From: Bradyrhizobium sp. 141
GTDB lineage: Bacteria; Pseudomonadota; Alphaproteobacteria; Rhizobiales; Xanthobacteraceae
Direction of reading: 5' to 3'
NCBI RefSeq assembly: GCF_023074055.1
Contig: NZ_JADPKR010000082.1
Coordinates: 372,001-436,000, forward strand
Length of the DNA stretch: 64,000 nt
The notes beneath the pieces were generated by a model. That model was not told the DNA's origin, searched no databases, and was given only the letters and a program-made list of their open reading frames with translations. Within the stretch, counting starts at the first letter, position 1, and each line of letters opens with the position of its first letter. The translations under genes and the position numbers were made by a program. Positions 33,281 through 43,070 of the stretch are shown here, piece after piece.

Positions 33281-35548
33281 ATGCGATGGAGCCTGCTCCG
33301 ACCGGTTGGCCTTGTCTCCGCGGCGCTTGTCTTCACCCCCGCTGCGGCCGGTGCCGCGGGCGGCACGTCGGCCGGCCCGTCCGAATTCCTGCTGGTGGCG
33401 CAGATCGTGCTGTTGATCGCAGTCGGCCGGGGCCTCGGCGAGATCATGCAGCGGATCGGCCAGCCCTCGGTGATGGGCGAATTGCTCGCCGGCATCATTC
33501 TCGGGCCGTCGCTGTTCGGCTGGATCTGGCCGGAGGCCCAGCACGCGATCTTCCCGAGGACACCCGAGCAGAAGGCGATGATCGACGGCATCGCGCAAGT
33601 GGGCATCCTGCTCCTGCTGCTGCTCACCGGCATGGAGACCGACCTCAAGCTGGTCCGGAAGGTCGGCAGGGCCGCGATCGCGATCTCGATCGCCGGCATC
33701 CTCGTGCCCTTTGCCTGCGGCTTTGCGCTCGGCGAGTTCCTGCCGGACGCGCTGCTGCCCAATCCGCAGCAGCGCCTGGTGGCTTCGCTGTTCATGGGCA
33801 CGGCGCTGTCGATCTCCTCGGTGAAGATCGTCGCGGTGGTCGTGCGCGAGATGAACTTCATGCGGCGCAACGTCGGCCAGATCATCGTCGCGACCGCTGT
33901 CATCGACGACACCATCGGCTGGATCATCATCGCCGTCATCTTCAGCCTGGCTTCGCACGGCACGCTGGATATCGCCTCGGTGGCGAAGGCCGTGCTGGGA
34001 ACGCTCGCCTTCCTCGCCGTCAGCTTCACCATCGGCCGCCGCCTGGTGTTCCAGCTGATCCGCTGGGCCAACGACAATCTCGTCAGCGCGGCGGCGGTCA
34101 TCACGGTGATCCTGCTGTTGATGAGCGTCATGGCGATGATCACGCACCTGATCGGCGTTCACACCGTGCTCGGGGCCTTCGTCGCCGGCATCCTGGTCGG
34201 GGAATCCCCGATCCTAACGCGGCAGATCGACGAGCGCCTGCGCGGGTTGATCTCCAGCTTCTTCATGCCGGTGTTCTTCGGCCTGGCAGGCCTTGCCGCC
34301 GATCTCTCGGTGCTGCGCGATCCCAACCTCCTGATGCTCACCGGCCTGCTGGTCGTGATCGCCAGCGTCGGCAAATTCGGCGGCGCCTTCGTCGGCGGCA
34401 CATTGGGCGGCCTGAACAATCGGGAGTCGCTGGCGCTCGCGAGCGGCATGAATGCCCGCGGCTCGACCGAGGTCATCATCGCCACCATTGGCCTCTCCAT
34501 CGGCGTGCTCAGCCAGAACCTGTTCACGATGATCGTGACCATGGCGATCGTGACCACGATGGCGATGCCGCCGATGCTGCGCGCGGCGTTGGCAAGGCTG
34601 CCGATGAAGGAGGAGGAGAGGGAACGGCTGGAGCGGGAGGAATTCGACAAGCGCGGCTTCCTCGCCAATCTCGAGCGCCCGTTGCTGGCGGTGGACGAGA
34701 GCGTCAACGCCACCTTTGCCGCCCACATCGCGGGCCTGGTCGTCGGCATGCGCGGCCTGCCGATCACCGTTCTCCACATCGGCAAGCGGCCTGAGGAGCA
34801 GGAGAAGGGCCGCGACGAGGAGGAGAGCCACGAAGCCGTGGTGAAGAAGGCGGCCGAGGCGGTGTCCGCGCATGGCGACGGCGGGGCCGGCAGCGTCGAT
34901 GTCGTCACCCGCGCGCGGCGTGCGGAGCTCTGTGAGACCATTGCCGACGAGGCGCGCAAGGGTTTTGACCTGCTCGTCGTCGGTATCGACAAGGTCGCTG
35001 CGACCAAGGATCGCTTCGACCGCAAGATCGAGGACATCGCAGCGACGTTCGAAGGACCGCTCGCGATCGCCGCGGCCAAGGGCAAGCATCTGAAGCAGCC
35101 GATGCCCGAAGGGCTCAACATCCTCGTTCCGGTTTCCGGCAGCGGCGTCTCCAAGCGCGGCGCCGAGGTCGCGGTCGCGCTGGCGCAGGCCGGATCAGGC
35201 TCGCTTCGGGTGATCTATGTCGCGACGACGCGCGACAAGGGCGCGCAGCGCGGCGCCTCCCGCGGCCTCAGCCACGAGGCGAGCATCCTCAAGGACGCCA
35301 GCGATCTCGCCGCCCGCTACGACGTCGACATCACCAGCACGCTGCGGGTGAACCGGGCGCCGGAGGCCGCGATCCTGCGCGAGATCGACACCACCGACGT
35401 CGATCTCGTCGTCATGGGCGTCGACCGCATCCAGGCCGATCATCTCTCCTTCGGCGGCGTCGCCGACGCCGTGCTCAGGCAGTCGAAGGTCTCGGTGCTG
35501 CTGGTGTCGAGCGGCGAGGCCCGGCAGGTGCCGGCGGAGAAGGCTTGA
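33281..35548 (+). CDS. CPA2-type cation:proton antiporter with tandem Usp-like domains
   Basis: A 755-residue inner membrane protein. Residues ~1-25 may be a signal or first helix; about 35-420 form the ~12-helix Na+/H+ exchanger (Kef/CPA2) domain, with GLGEIMQRIGQPSVMGELLAGIILGPS (in pieces) and AFVAGILVGES. From ~464 to 605 and ~609 to 755 are two universal-stress-like domains (LLAVDESVNATFAAHIAGL; ILVPVSGSGVSKRGAEVAV). The ATG at 33281 is chosen because GGGGGA stands before it and because the upstream open frame runs through repeats. The Usp tail probably senses nucleotides. Confidence 0.92.
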   Translation: MRWSLLRPVGLVSAALVFTPAAAGAAGGTSAGPSEFLLVAQIVLLIAVGRGLGEIMQRIGQPSVMGELLAGIILGPSLFGWIWPEAQHAIFPRTPEQKAMIDGIAQVGILLLLLLTGMETDLKLVRKVGRAAIAISIAGILVPFACGFALGEFLPDALLPNPQQRLVASLFMGTALSISSVKIVAVVVREMNFMRRNVGQIIVATAVIDDTIGWIIIAVIFSLASHGTLDIASVAKAVLGTLAFLAVSFTIGRRLVFQLIRWANDNLVSAAAVITVILLLMSVMAMITHLIGVHTVLGAFVAGILVGESPILTRQIDERLRGLISSFFMPVFFGLAGLAADLSVLRDPNLLMLTGLLVVIASVGKFGGAFVGGTLGGLNNRESLALASGMNARGSTEVIIATIGLSIGVLSQNLFTMIVTMAIVTTMAMPPMLRAALARLPMKEEERERLEREEFDKRGFLANLERPLLAVDESVNATFAAHIAGLVVGMRGLPITVLHIGKRPEEQEKGRDEEESHEAVVKKAAEAVSAHGDGGAGSVDVVTRARRAELCETIADEARKGFDLLVVGIDKVAATKDRFDRKIEDIAATFEGPLAIAAAKGKHLKQPMPEGLNILVPVSGSGVSKRGAEVAVALAQAGSGSLRVIYVATTRDKGAQRGASRGLSHEASILKDASDLAARYDVDITSTLRVNRAPEAAILREIDTTDVDLVVMGVDRIQADHLSFGGVADAVLRQSKVSVLLVSSGEARQVPAEKA

Positions 35549-35579
35549 GGGGCAAGCTATTTCCGCCTGGGCGGTGCGC

Positions 35580-35700
35580 TCCCTCTCCCGCAAGCGGGGG
35601 AGGGCAGGGTAGAGGGCTTTCTCCTCATTGGGACACTCCCGACGAGGAGAGAGCCCTCACCCGGCGCTACGCCCGACCTCTCCCGCAAGCGGGAGAGGTT
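35580..35700. repeat. Palindromic intergenic repeat, class A copy 3
   Basis: CCCTCTCCCGCAAGCGGGGGAGGG on the left and CCTCTCCCGCAAGCGGGAGAGG on the right, with 'agagggctttctcctcat' mirrored by 'gaggagagagccct'. It lies between the convergent antiporter and RND genes and probably acts as a two-way terminator. Confidence 0.8.
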
Positions 35701-35740
35701 ACACCGAGCACGCGGCACGGCCGATCCGACTCAACGGCTC

Positions 35741-38700
35741 TTAAGGCTTCACCTCCGCCACTTTCTCCACCTTCGGTGCCTTCTTCGACGCCCGCCAGTT
35801 CTCGAACCGCTGCACCACCACGAAGAAAGCAGGCACGAACAGCACCGCGAGGCAGGTCGAGGCCAGCATGCCCGAGAACACGGTGATGCCGATCGATTTG
35901 CGTGCGCTGGCGCCGGCGCCGGTCGCGAGCACCAGGGGCACCACGCCGAGGATGAAGGCGAACGAGGTCATCAGGATCGGGCGGAAGCGGGCGCGCGCCG
36001 CTTCGATCGCGGCCTCCAGCACCGGCTTGCCGTCGCGGCCGTGCAGCTCGAGCCCGACCTCGACGATCAGGATCGCGTTCTTGGCCGACAGCGCGATCAA
36101 GAGGATCAGGCCGATCTGGCAATAGAGGTTGTTGTCGATCTTGAGCGCAGAGAGGATCAGCATCGGCCCGAGCAGCGACAGTGGCACCGCGAGGATCACC
36201 GAGATCGGCGCGTACCAGCTCTCGTATTGGCCGGCGAGCACGAGATAGACCAGCAGCATGGCGAGGCCGAACACCCAGTAGATCTGGTTCGAGACCGCCT
36301 TCTCCTGATAGGACATCGCGGTCCATTCATAGCCGGTGCCGGGCGGCAGCGTCTTCTCCGCGATCTCTTCCATCAGCTTCAACGACTGGCCGGAGGAGTA
36401 GCCCTGCGCCGGCAGGCCGATCACGGTGGACGATGGATAGAGGTTATAGAGGCTGATCAGCGACGGGCCGGTGGCGGGCGTGATCTTGGCGATAGTGCCG
36501 ATCGGGATCATGTCGCCGTTCGAGTTGCGCACCTGCATGTTGGCGATGTCGCGCTCGGTGACGCGGAAGGCGGGATCGGCCTGGGTGTAGACCTGGAACA
36601 CACGGCCGAACTTGTTGAACTGGTTGACAAAGGACGAGCCGAGATAGGTCGACAGCGCCGAGAAGACCTGATCGGTGGTGACGTGCAGCGTCTGGGTCTT
36701 GACGCGGTCGATCTCGATGTTGAATTGCGGCACCGAGGAGCGGAACGAGGACTGCACGCGCTGCAGCGCGCTCTGGCTCTGGCCGTTGCTGACCATCGCC
36801 CCGGTGATCGCCTGCAGCTTGGCGAAGTCGCTGTTGCCGTCGCGCAGCTCGACCTGCATCGAGAAGCCGGCGGCGTTGCCGATGCCCTGGATCGGCGGCG
36901 GCGGCAGCACCAGCGTGCGCGCTTCCATGATGGTCGCGAGCTTGTCGTTCAGTCCGTACACCAGCGAGCGCAGATCCTCGCCTGGGCCTTTGCGCGCCTC
37001 CCAGTCCTTCAGGATGATGTAGGCGACGCCGGCATTGGCAAGGCTGGCGCTGTTGTCGAGCGCGGAGATGCCGGCGATGGTGATGACCTGCTGGACTCCA
37101 GGGGTGTCCTTGATGATCTCGCTCGCTCTGTCGAGCACGGCTTGCGTCCGCTCCAGCGCGGCGCCGTCGGGCAGTTGCACGGCGGCGATCAGATAGCCCT
37201 GGTCCTCGATCGGCAGAAAGCCGGTCGGCACCCGCGACAAGCCGTAGCCGCTGGCTCCGATGACCAGCAGCGCGAACGCGACCGAGACCGTCGCGTGCCT
37301 GCACAGGAAGGTGATCAGCCGCGTGTAGCCGCGCTCGACGCGGTCATAGACCGCGTTGAAGCCGCGATAGAAGAAATTGCGCTGCTCCGGCGGCACCGCC
37401 GGCCGCAGCCACAGCGCGCATTGCGTCGGCTTCAATGTCGCCGCGTTGATGGCGGACAAAAGCGCGGTCGCCGCGATCACCAGCGCGAATTGTGAATAGA
37501 TGCGCCCGGTGAGGCCGGCGAGGAACGAGGCCGGCAAGAACACCGAGATCAGCACCAGGGTGATGCCGACGATCGGCGCGAACAGCTGGTCCATCGCCTT
37601 GATCGCGGCGTCGTGGCCGTTCAGCCCCTGCTCGATGTTGTGGGCGGCGCCTTCGACCACGACGATGGCGTCGTCGACCACGATGCCGATCGCGAGCACG
37701 ATCGCGAACAGCGTCGACATGTTGATGGTGAAGCCGAGCGCCGCCATCGCTGCGAAGGCGCCGATGATGGTCACCGGCACGGTGGTTGCCGGCACCAGCA
37801 TCGCGCGCCAGTCCTGCAGGAACACCAGGATCACGACCAGCACCAAAAGGCCGGCTTCGATCAGCGTCATGTAGACCTCGTGCACCGAGGCTTCGACGAA
37901 CTTGGTGGTGTCGAACGGCGTGTCGTATTTGATGCCTTCCGGGAACCGCTTGGCGAGCTCCGCCATCTTCTTCTCGACGGCCTGCTCGACCTGGAGCGCG
38001 TTGGCGCCGGGCGACTGGAACACGCCGATGCCGACGGCCGGTTGCTTGTTGAGCGAGAAGATCTGGCTGTAGGTCTGCGCGCCGAGCTCGACCCAGCCGA
38101 CGTCGCGCACGCGCGTGACGTCGCCGCTGGTGCCCGACTTGACGATGATGTTCTCGAACTGGCTGGTGTCGTCGAGCCGGCCGTTGACGTTGAGCGTGTA
38201 CTGGAACGCCTGCCCCGGCGGCGTCGGCGGTGCGCCGACCTGACCCGCGGAGACCTGCTGGCTCTGCTGCTGGATCGCGTTGATGACGTCCTGCGGCACC
38301 AGCCCGCGGACCTGCAGCTTGTTCGGATCGAGCCAGACCCGCATCGAATACTGGCCGGCGCCGAACACGGTGACGTTGCCGATGCCGGGCAGGCGCGAGA
38401 GCTCGTCGCGGATGTTGATGGTGGCGTAGTTGCTCAAGTAAAGGCTGTCGTATCTGGAGTCCGGCGAGGTCAGGGTCACGAACAGCAGGATCGAGGTCGA
38501 CCGCTTCTGCACGGTGACGCCCTGGTTCTGCACGGCGCTCGGCAGTTGCGACAGTGCGCTGGAGGCGCGGTTCTGCACCAGCACCTGCGCGAAGTTGAGG
38601 TCGGTGCCGATCTTGAAGGTCACCGTCAGCGTGTAGGTGCCGTCCGAGCCGCTATAGGACTGCATGTAGAGCATGTCCTCGACGCCGTTGACCTGCTGCT

Positions 38701-38899
38701 CGATCGGCAGCGCCACGGTGTCGATCACGGTCTTGGCGCTGGCGCCGGGATAGCGCGTGGTGACCTGCACGGTCGGCGGCACCACATCGGGGTATTGCGC
38801 GACGGCGAGATTGAACAGCGCGACGCCGCCGATCAGGATCATCAACAGCGCGATGACGTTCGAGAGGACCGGCCGCTCGATGAAGAACTTTGAGATCAT
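35741..38899 (-). CDS. RND efflux pump inner-membrane subunit (HAE1 family, AcrB/MexB-like)
   Basis: A 1052-residue tripartite-pump transporter. It begins MISKFFIERPVLSNVIALLM, the standard N-terminus, and has the proton-relay aspartate pair in IGIVVDDAIVVVEG. Two large periplasmic loops and 12 helices fit the family. Substrate range cannot be read. It lies 10 bases after the adaptor gene in one operon. No outer-membrane channel (TolC/OprM type) is in the window. Confidence 0.94.
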   Translation of the reverse strand: MISKFFIERPVLSNVIALLMILIGGVALFNLAVAQYPDVVPPTVQVTTRYPGASAKTVIDTVALPIEQQVNGVEDMLYMQSYSGSDGTYTLTVTFKIGTDLNFAQVLVQNRASSALSQLPSAVQNQGVTVQKRSTSILLFVTLTSPDSRYDSLYLSNYATINIRDELSRLPGIGNVTVFGAGQYSMRVWLDPNKLQVRGLVPQDVINAIQQQSQQVSAGQVGAPPTPPGQAFQYTLNVNGRLDDTSQFENIIVKSGTSGDVTRVRDVGWVELGAQTYSQIFSLNKQPAVGIGVFQSPGANALQVEQAVEKKMAELAKRFPEGIKYDTPFDTTKFVEASVHEVYMTLIEAGLLVLVVILVFLQDWRAMLVPATTVPVTIIGAFAAMAALGFTINMSTLFAIVLAIGIVVDDAIVVVEGAAHNIEQGLNGHDAAIKAMDQLFAPIVGITLVLISVFLPASFLAGLTGRIYSQFALVIAATALLSAINAATLKPTQCALWLRPAVPPEQRNFFYRGFNAVYDRVERGYTRLITFLCRHATVSVAFALLVIGASGYGLSRVPTGFLPIEDQGYLIAAVQLPDGAALERTQAVLDRASEIIKDTPGVQQVITIAGISALDNSASLANAGVAYIILKDWEARKGPGEDLRSLVYGLNDKLATIMEARTLVLPPPPIQGIGNAAGFSMQVELRDGNSDFAKLQAITGAMVSNGQSQSALQRVQSSFRSSVPQFNIEIDRVKTQTLHVTTDQVFSALSTYLGSSFVNQFNKFGRVFQVYTQADPAFRVTERDIANMQVRNSNGDMIPIGTIAKITPATGPSLISLYNLYPSSTVIGLPAQGYSSGQSLKLMEEIAEKTLPPGTGYEWTAMSYQEKAVSNQIYWVFGLAMLLVYLVLAGQYESWYAPISVILAVPLSLLGPMLILSALKIDNNLYCQIGLILLIALSAKNAILIVEVGLELHGRDGKPVLEAAIEAARARFRPILMTSFAFILGVVPLVLATGAGASARKSIGITVFSGMLASTCLAVLFVPAFFVVVQRFENWRASKKAPKVEKVAEVKP

Positions 38900-38909
38900 G
38901 GCGCGGCTC

Positions 38910-40103
38910 CTACTTGGCAGATGCCTGCGGCTGCTCGATCTTCGTCACCTGCGGGTCGATCTTCTGGCCCGGTATCACCCGCAGCAGCCCAGCGATCACC
39001 ACGCGGTCCTCTGGCTTCAAGCCGCTCTCGATGACGCGCAGCCCGTTGTCGACAGGGCCGATCTGCACCTTGCGCTGCTCGACGATGTTGTCGCCGTTCA
39101 CGACGAGGAGGTAGCGGCCGCCCTGGTCGCTGCCGAGCGCCGTGTCGGGGACGAGCAGGGCACTCTTTTCCTGGTCGAAGGGCACGCGGACCCGGACGAA
39201 ATAACCTGGCAGCAGCGCCCGCTTGTCGTTGGGCACGACGCCGCGCACCGCGAGCGTGCCCGTCGATGTATTGAGGGTCGGCGAGACGTAGTCGAGGTGG
39301 CCTTCATGCGGATATCCAGTCTCGGTCTGGAGGCCCACCTGGACCGGTAACTGCTTGAGGTCGGCGACGGTCAGCCCGCGGCGGGCCGCTTCGGCGCGAA
39401 TGCGGAGGACGTCCTGCTCGTTGACCGTGAAGTTCACCCAGATCGGGTCCATCGCGACGATGGTCGCAAGCTGGGTCGGGGAGGAAACGCCGACGAGCTC
39501 GCCGACCGAGACCATGTGGGCGCTGACGATGCCGTCGAACGGCGCGGTCACGTTGGTGTAGCCGTAGTTCACCTGGGCGAGCTTGGTGTTGACCTGGGCC
39601 TGCGAGAGACTGGCCTGCGCGTTGTCGCGGGTCGATGTCGAGGTGTCGAGCGTCGACTGCGAGACCGCCTGGCGCTGCACCAGCTCGACCTGCCGCTTGA
39701 AGTCCGCTTCCGCCTGCTTGACCGTGGCCTGCGCGCCGGTCTCGGCCGCCTGCGCCTGCTCAAGCTTGAGCTTATAGGTCTCGGGCTCGATCGTGAAAAG
39801 CTGGGTGCCCTGCTTGACGAAGCTGCCGTCCTGATAGTCGATCGATTGCAGGAAGCCCTGCACCCGCGCCACGAGATCGACGCTCTTGATCGGCGCGGTG
39901 TTGCCGGTGGCCTCGATGTAGCGCGTGACCGGACGCTGCACCGGCGTTGCCACGTCGACCTTGGGGGGCGGCGGTGCCACGAACGTGTTCTTGTCCTCGC
40001 AGCCGGTCAGCGCGATCACGACCGCCGCGGCGGCCAGTGTCCGCCCGGCCTGTCTCCACGCTTCATTGCGCCGTGCAGGGGATGCGGGATTGGATGAGGT
40101 CAT
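38910..40103 (-). CDS. RND efflux periplasmic adaptor (membrane fusion) lipoprotein
   Basis: A 397-residue adaptor linking the RND pump to an outer-membrane channel. The signal ends in the lipobox ALTGCED, so it is a lipoprotein. PITKSVDLVARVQGFLQS-type sequence (lipoyl domain), the coiled-coil with AQAAETGAQATVKQAEADFKRQVELVQ in pieces, and the beta-barrel GYPHEGHLDYVSPTLN are typical. I use the ATG at 40103, with GGGGGG upstream. The divergent region beyond holds a 14-base palindrome, a candidate operator. Confidence 0.92.
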   Translation of the reverse strand: MTSSNPASPARRNEAWRQAGRTLAAAAVVIALTGCEDKNTFVAPPPPKVDVATPVQRPVTRYIEATGNTAPIKSVDLVARVQGFLQSIDYQDGSFVKQGTQLFTIEPETYKLKLEQAQAAETGAQATVKQAEADFKRQVELVQRQAVSQSTLDTSTSTRDNAQASLSQAQVNTKLAQVNYGYTNVTAPFDGIVSAHMVSVGELVGVSSPTQLATIVAMDPIWVNFTVNEQDVLRIRAEAARRGLTVADLKQLPVQVGLQTETGYPHEGHLDYVSPTLNTSTGTLAVRGVVPNDKRALLPGYFVRVRVPFDQEKSALLVPDTALGSDQGGRYLLVVNGDNIVEQRKVQIGPVDNGLRVIESGLKPEDRVVIAGLLRVIPGQKIDPQVTKIEQPQASAK

Positions 40104-40227
40104 TCGGTAGCCCCCCGAGTATCGTCTATCGGTGCGGCAGGCTACCAACAAATGTCCGGCCGTGAAACACCATGGCTATGGCAGTCGCGGGCCTTGCGCT
40201 GCCCGGGGCGGTGTGGCCTTTGACAGA

Positions 40228-40241
40228 TTTGTCATGACAAA
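40228..40241. promoter_or_regulatory. 14-bp palindrome between the RND operon and the binding-protein gene
   Basis: TTTGTCATGACAAA is a perfect dyad, flanked by a wider inverted repeat CTTTGACA (40218-40225) and TGTCAAAG (40277-40284). The site is 125 bases upstream of the adaptor start and about 110 upstream of the rightward gene, so a dimeric regulator could control either or both. No regulator gene is adjacent. Confidence 0.55.
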
Positions 40242-40348
40242 CCGCTTTTCACCGAGCGCACGATCGACCAGAATTATGTCAAAGACCGTGTGACGATGCG
40301 CGAGCGAGCCGGGAAGAGGCCAAGAAGAAAAGGTGAGGAGACCATGAC

Positions 40349-41140
40349 ATGCCCACGCCCCTCCAGTCGGCCCTCGCCGGCCTCGTTCTCGCAGCGATGG
40401 TTGCGATGCCCGCGCTAGCAGACGCTCTGAAGGACGAGATCGCACCGACCGGCAAGCTGCGGGTCGCGATCGCAATCAGCCCCGCGGGCGGCGCATTCTG
40501 GTCGACCAAAACCGAATCCGGCTATGCCGGCGTTCCCGTCGATCTCGGCAAGGCGATGGCCGCACAGCTCGGCGTATCGGTCGAATATGTCGTGCACCAG
40601 AATTCCGGACAGATCACCGATGCCGCTGGCAAGGGGACCTGGAACGTCACCTGGCTCCCCAGGGATCCCGAGCGCGAGAGTAAAATGATGTTCGGCCCGA
40701 TCTACGAGGTCGCGGACGCCACCTACATCGTCAAGCCCGGCTCCGCCGTCACGAACTTCGCCGGCCTCGATCAGCCCGGCGTCAAGGTGGCCGCCGTCAA
40801 CGCCACAACGACCATGCGCGGCGCGATCGCGCATCTGAAGAACGCAACAGTCACGGGCTATCAGACCTACGACGAAATCTTCAGCCTGCTGAAGAACGGT
40901 GAGATCGATGCCTTCGCGCTGTCGCGCGACCAGCTCAACAAGATGGCGCTACAGATTCCCGGCACGCGCGTCCTGGACGAGACCTTCAAGAAGACCTTCA
41001 CGGCGGTCGCCGTGCCGCTCGGCCATAACCAGGCGCTGGCGTTCGTCACCAAGTTCATGACGGACGCGAGGACGAACGGCACGCTGCGCAAGGCCTATGA
41101 CAATAATGGTCTGAAGGACGCGCCGATCCGGACGGAATAA
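40349..41140 (+). CDS. Periplasmic solute-binding protein (SBP family 3)
   Basis: A 263-residue periplasmic protein, signal cleaved near ALA-D (residue 24). The mature part begins PTGKLRVAIAISPAGGAFWSTK, then GYAGVPVDLGKAMAAQLGVSVEYV, the family 3 pattern. GTWNVTWLPRDPERESKMMFG replaces the usual D/N-rich hinge. The ligand is unknown; amino acids are commonest. There is no permease or ATPase gene next to it. GGTGAGGAG precedes the ATG at 40349. Confidence 0.88.
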   Translation: MPTPLQSALAGLVLAAMVAMPALADALKDEIAPTGKLRVAIAISPAGGAFWSTKTESGYAGVPVDLGKAMAAQLGVSVEYVVHQNSGQITDAAGKGTWNVTWLPRDPERESKMMFGPIYEVADATYIVKPGSAVTNFAGLDQPGVKVAAVNATTTMRGAIAHLKNATVTGYQTYDEIFSLLKNGEIDAFALSRDQLNKMALQIPGTRVLDETFKKTFTAVAVPLGHNQALAFVTKFMTDARTNGTLRKAYDNNGLKDAPIRTE

Positions 41141-41211
41141 TGCTGTCGAATTCTCGGCTTGCACCACACTTCGTGGTGACGCGGCAGCGCCCTGATCGCT
41201 CCTGGCTGGAT

Positions 41212-41246
41212 AGACAATTTTGTCTGAGCAATTGCGCAAATTGTCT
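41212..41246. promoter_or_regulatory. Nested palindromes upstream of the phosphoesterase operon
   Basis: AGACAATTT (41212-41220) pairs with AAATTGTCT (41238-41246), a perfect 9-bp inverted repeat. Inside are AGACAA-TT-TTGTCT (41212-41225) and TTGCGCAA (41232-41239). A further GACA/TGTC repeat follows to about 41272. It lies about 85-120 bases upstream of the ATG at 41330. Likely a regulatory region; the binding protein is unknown. Confidence 0.5.
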
Positions 41247-41329
41247 CGTGCGTCAAACTGACACAGCTTTGTCATCGCCCGTCGCTAATGTCCTCAAGGT
41301 CGGCGTCAATCCTTCGGGGCAACACAACA

Positions 41330-43054
41330 ATGAAATCCAGACTTCTGACGACGGTCGCGTTTTTCGCAGCCGCGGCCGCCCTTGCATGCAGCATTCCCGT
41401 CCTCGCGGACGATTTCGGCCGGGATCGCGGCCAAAGCCATGATCATGACAATGGCCGTGATCATCACCGTCATCCGCATGACATCCACACCGAGACGCCG
41501 ATCAAGCATCTCGTGATCGTCTTCAACGAGAACCGTTCGTTCGATCATTACTTCGCGACCTATCCGACCGCGGCCAATCCGCCGGGCTCGCTGCCCTTCG
41601 GGCCGAAGCCGCATACGCCGAAGGTCAACAACCTCGTCACGGCCAACCTGCTGGTCAACAATCCCAACAACAATCCGGCCAACGGCACCGGCGCGACGGA
41701 CCCGTTCCGCCTCGACCGCACCCAAGCCAACACGCGCTCGCAGAACCACAGCTATACGCCCGAGCAGCAGGCCGTCGACAACGGCAAGGAAGACCTGTTC
41801 CCGAAATTCACCGGCCGCGGCACCGCCGGCGGCGCCGGCGCCTTCGGCACGAACGGGCAGGTGATGGGCTATTTCGACGGCAACACCGTCACCGCCTTGT
41901 GGAATTATGCACAGCACTTTTCCATGAGCGACAATGCCTGGACCGACACCTTCGGTCCGTCGACGCCGGGAATGCTTGAGGTGATCTCCGGCCAGACCAA
42001 CGGCGTGCAGAACGTCGTCGGCACGTCGTCCTCGATCGCCGACGGCCAGGGCGGCCTGACGCTGATCGGCGATACCGATCCGGGCAACGATCCCTGCTCG
42101 AGCACGACGAGCACGATCCTGATGGACGGCAAGAACATCGGTGATCTGCTCAACGACGAGCACATTAGCTGGGGCAGCTTCATGGGCGGCTTCGACCTCA
42201 CGCTGAAGAATGCCAACGGCACCACGGGCTGCGGGCGCAGCACCTTCTCCAGCAACGTCAACGGCACCATCGTGGACTACATCCCCCACCACGCCTGGTT
42301 CCAGTACTACAAGTCGACCGCCAACCCGACCCATGCGCGGCCGAGCTCGATCCATGCCGTCGGCCACACCTATGCGATGGACGGCAAGATCGATCCGGCC
42401 AATCACGGCTACGATCTCGACGACTTCTACGCCGCGGTGAAGGCCGGCAATTTCCCGGCCGTCTCCTACGTCAAGATGCCGGCCTTCCAGGACGGTCATG
42501 CCGGCAACTCCGATCCGCTGGACGAGCAGGTCGGCAATGTCGAACTGATCAACTTCCTCCAGAAGCAGCCGGAGTGGCGCGAGACCGCCGTCATCATCAC
42601 CTATGACGATTCCGACGGCTGGTACGACCACCAATACGTCGCGCCGAGGAACGCCTCCTATGATCCGACCGCCGATCAGGTCAACGGTTCGGGTCGCTGC
42701 GGCCTCGGCGCCGACAGGCAGCCCGCGCCGAAGGGACTGGGTGGCAAGCCGGTAAACGGCCGCTGCGGTCCGGGCACGCGCATTCCCTTCATCGTCATCT
42801 CGCCCTATGCCAAGACCAACTTCGTCAGCCACACCTACATCTCGCAGGCTTCCGTGGTGCGGTTCATCGAGGACAATTGGCTGCGTGGCCGGCGCCTCGG
42901 CGGCGGCTCGTTCGATGCCAGCGCCGGATCGATCATCGACCTGTTCGACTTCGATCAGGATCACAGCCATGACTTCCGGACCGACGCGCTATTCCTCGAT
43001 CCGACCTCCGGCACGGTGATCACCAGCCCGCCGGACGAGCACCACCACCACTAG
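41330..43054 (+). CDS. Secreted phosphoesterase (phospholipase C / acid phosphatase family)
   Basis: A 574-residue exported hydrolase of the alkaline-phosphatase superfamily (phosphoesterase family). Signal to about residue 25 (SIPVLADD). After a His/Asp-rich linker comes the family start IKHLVIVFNENRSFDHYFATYP, whose E/N/D residues are metal ligands. Further family blocks are GPSTPGMLEVISGQTNG and IITYDDSDGWYDHQYV. It ends with four histidines (DEHHHH). The start is the ATG at 41330. It is followed 16 bases later by a diheme peroxidase, an uncommon pair. Confidence 0.93.
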   Translation: MKSRLLTTVAFFAAAAALACSIPVLADDFGRDRGQSHDHDNGRDHHRHPHDIHTETPIKHLVIVFNENRSFDHYFATYPTAANPPGSLPFGPKPHTPKVNNLVTANLLVNNPNNNPANGTGATDPFRLDRTQANTRSQNHSYTPEQQAVDNGKEDLFPKFTGRGTAGGAGAFGTNGQVMGYFDGNTVTALWNYAQHFSMSDNAWTDTFGPSTPGMLEVISGQTNGVQNVVGTSSSIADGQGGLTLIGDTDPGNDPCSSTTSTILMDGKNIGDLLNDEHISWGSFMGGFDLTLKNANGTTGCGRSTFSSNVNGTIVDYIPHHAWFQYYKSTANPTHARPSSIHAVGHTYAMDGKIDPANHGYDLDDFYAAVKAGNFPAVSYVKMPAFQDGHAGNSDPLDEQVGNVELINFLQKQPEWRETAVIITYDDSDGWYDHQYVAPRNASYDPTADQVNGSGRCGLGADRQPAPKGLGGKPVNGRCGPGTRIPFIVISPYAKTNFVSHTYISQASVVRFIEDNWLRGRRLGGGSFDASAGSIIDLFDFDQDHSHDFRTDALFLDPTSGTVITSPPDEHHHH

Positions 43055-43070
43055 TCCAGCGGGGCGCTTC

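Noticed and set aside
40228..41280. A Pho box controlling the phosphoesterase gene
   Set aside because: TGTCA half-sites occur, but not as two CTGTCAT units with 11-base spacing, so the PhoB pattern is not met.
41306..42970. A 554-codon antisense frame opposite the phosphoesterase gene
   Set aside because: The opposite strand holds an unmistakable phosphoesterase with signal peptide and catalytic residues; the antisense frame is a shadow.
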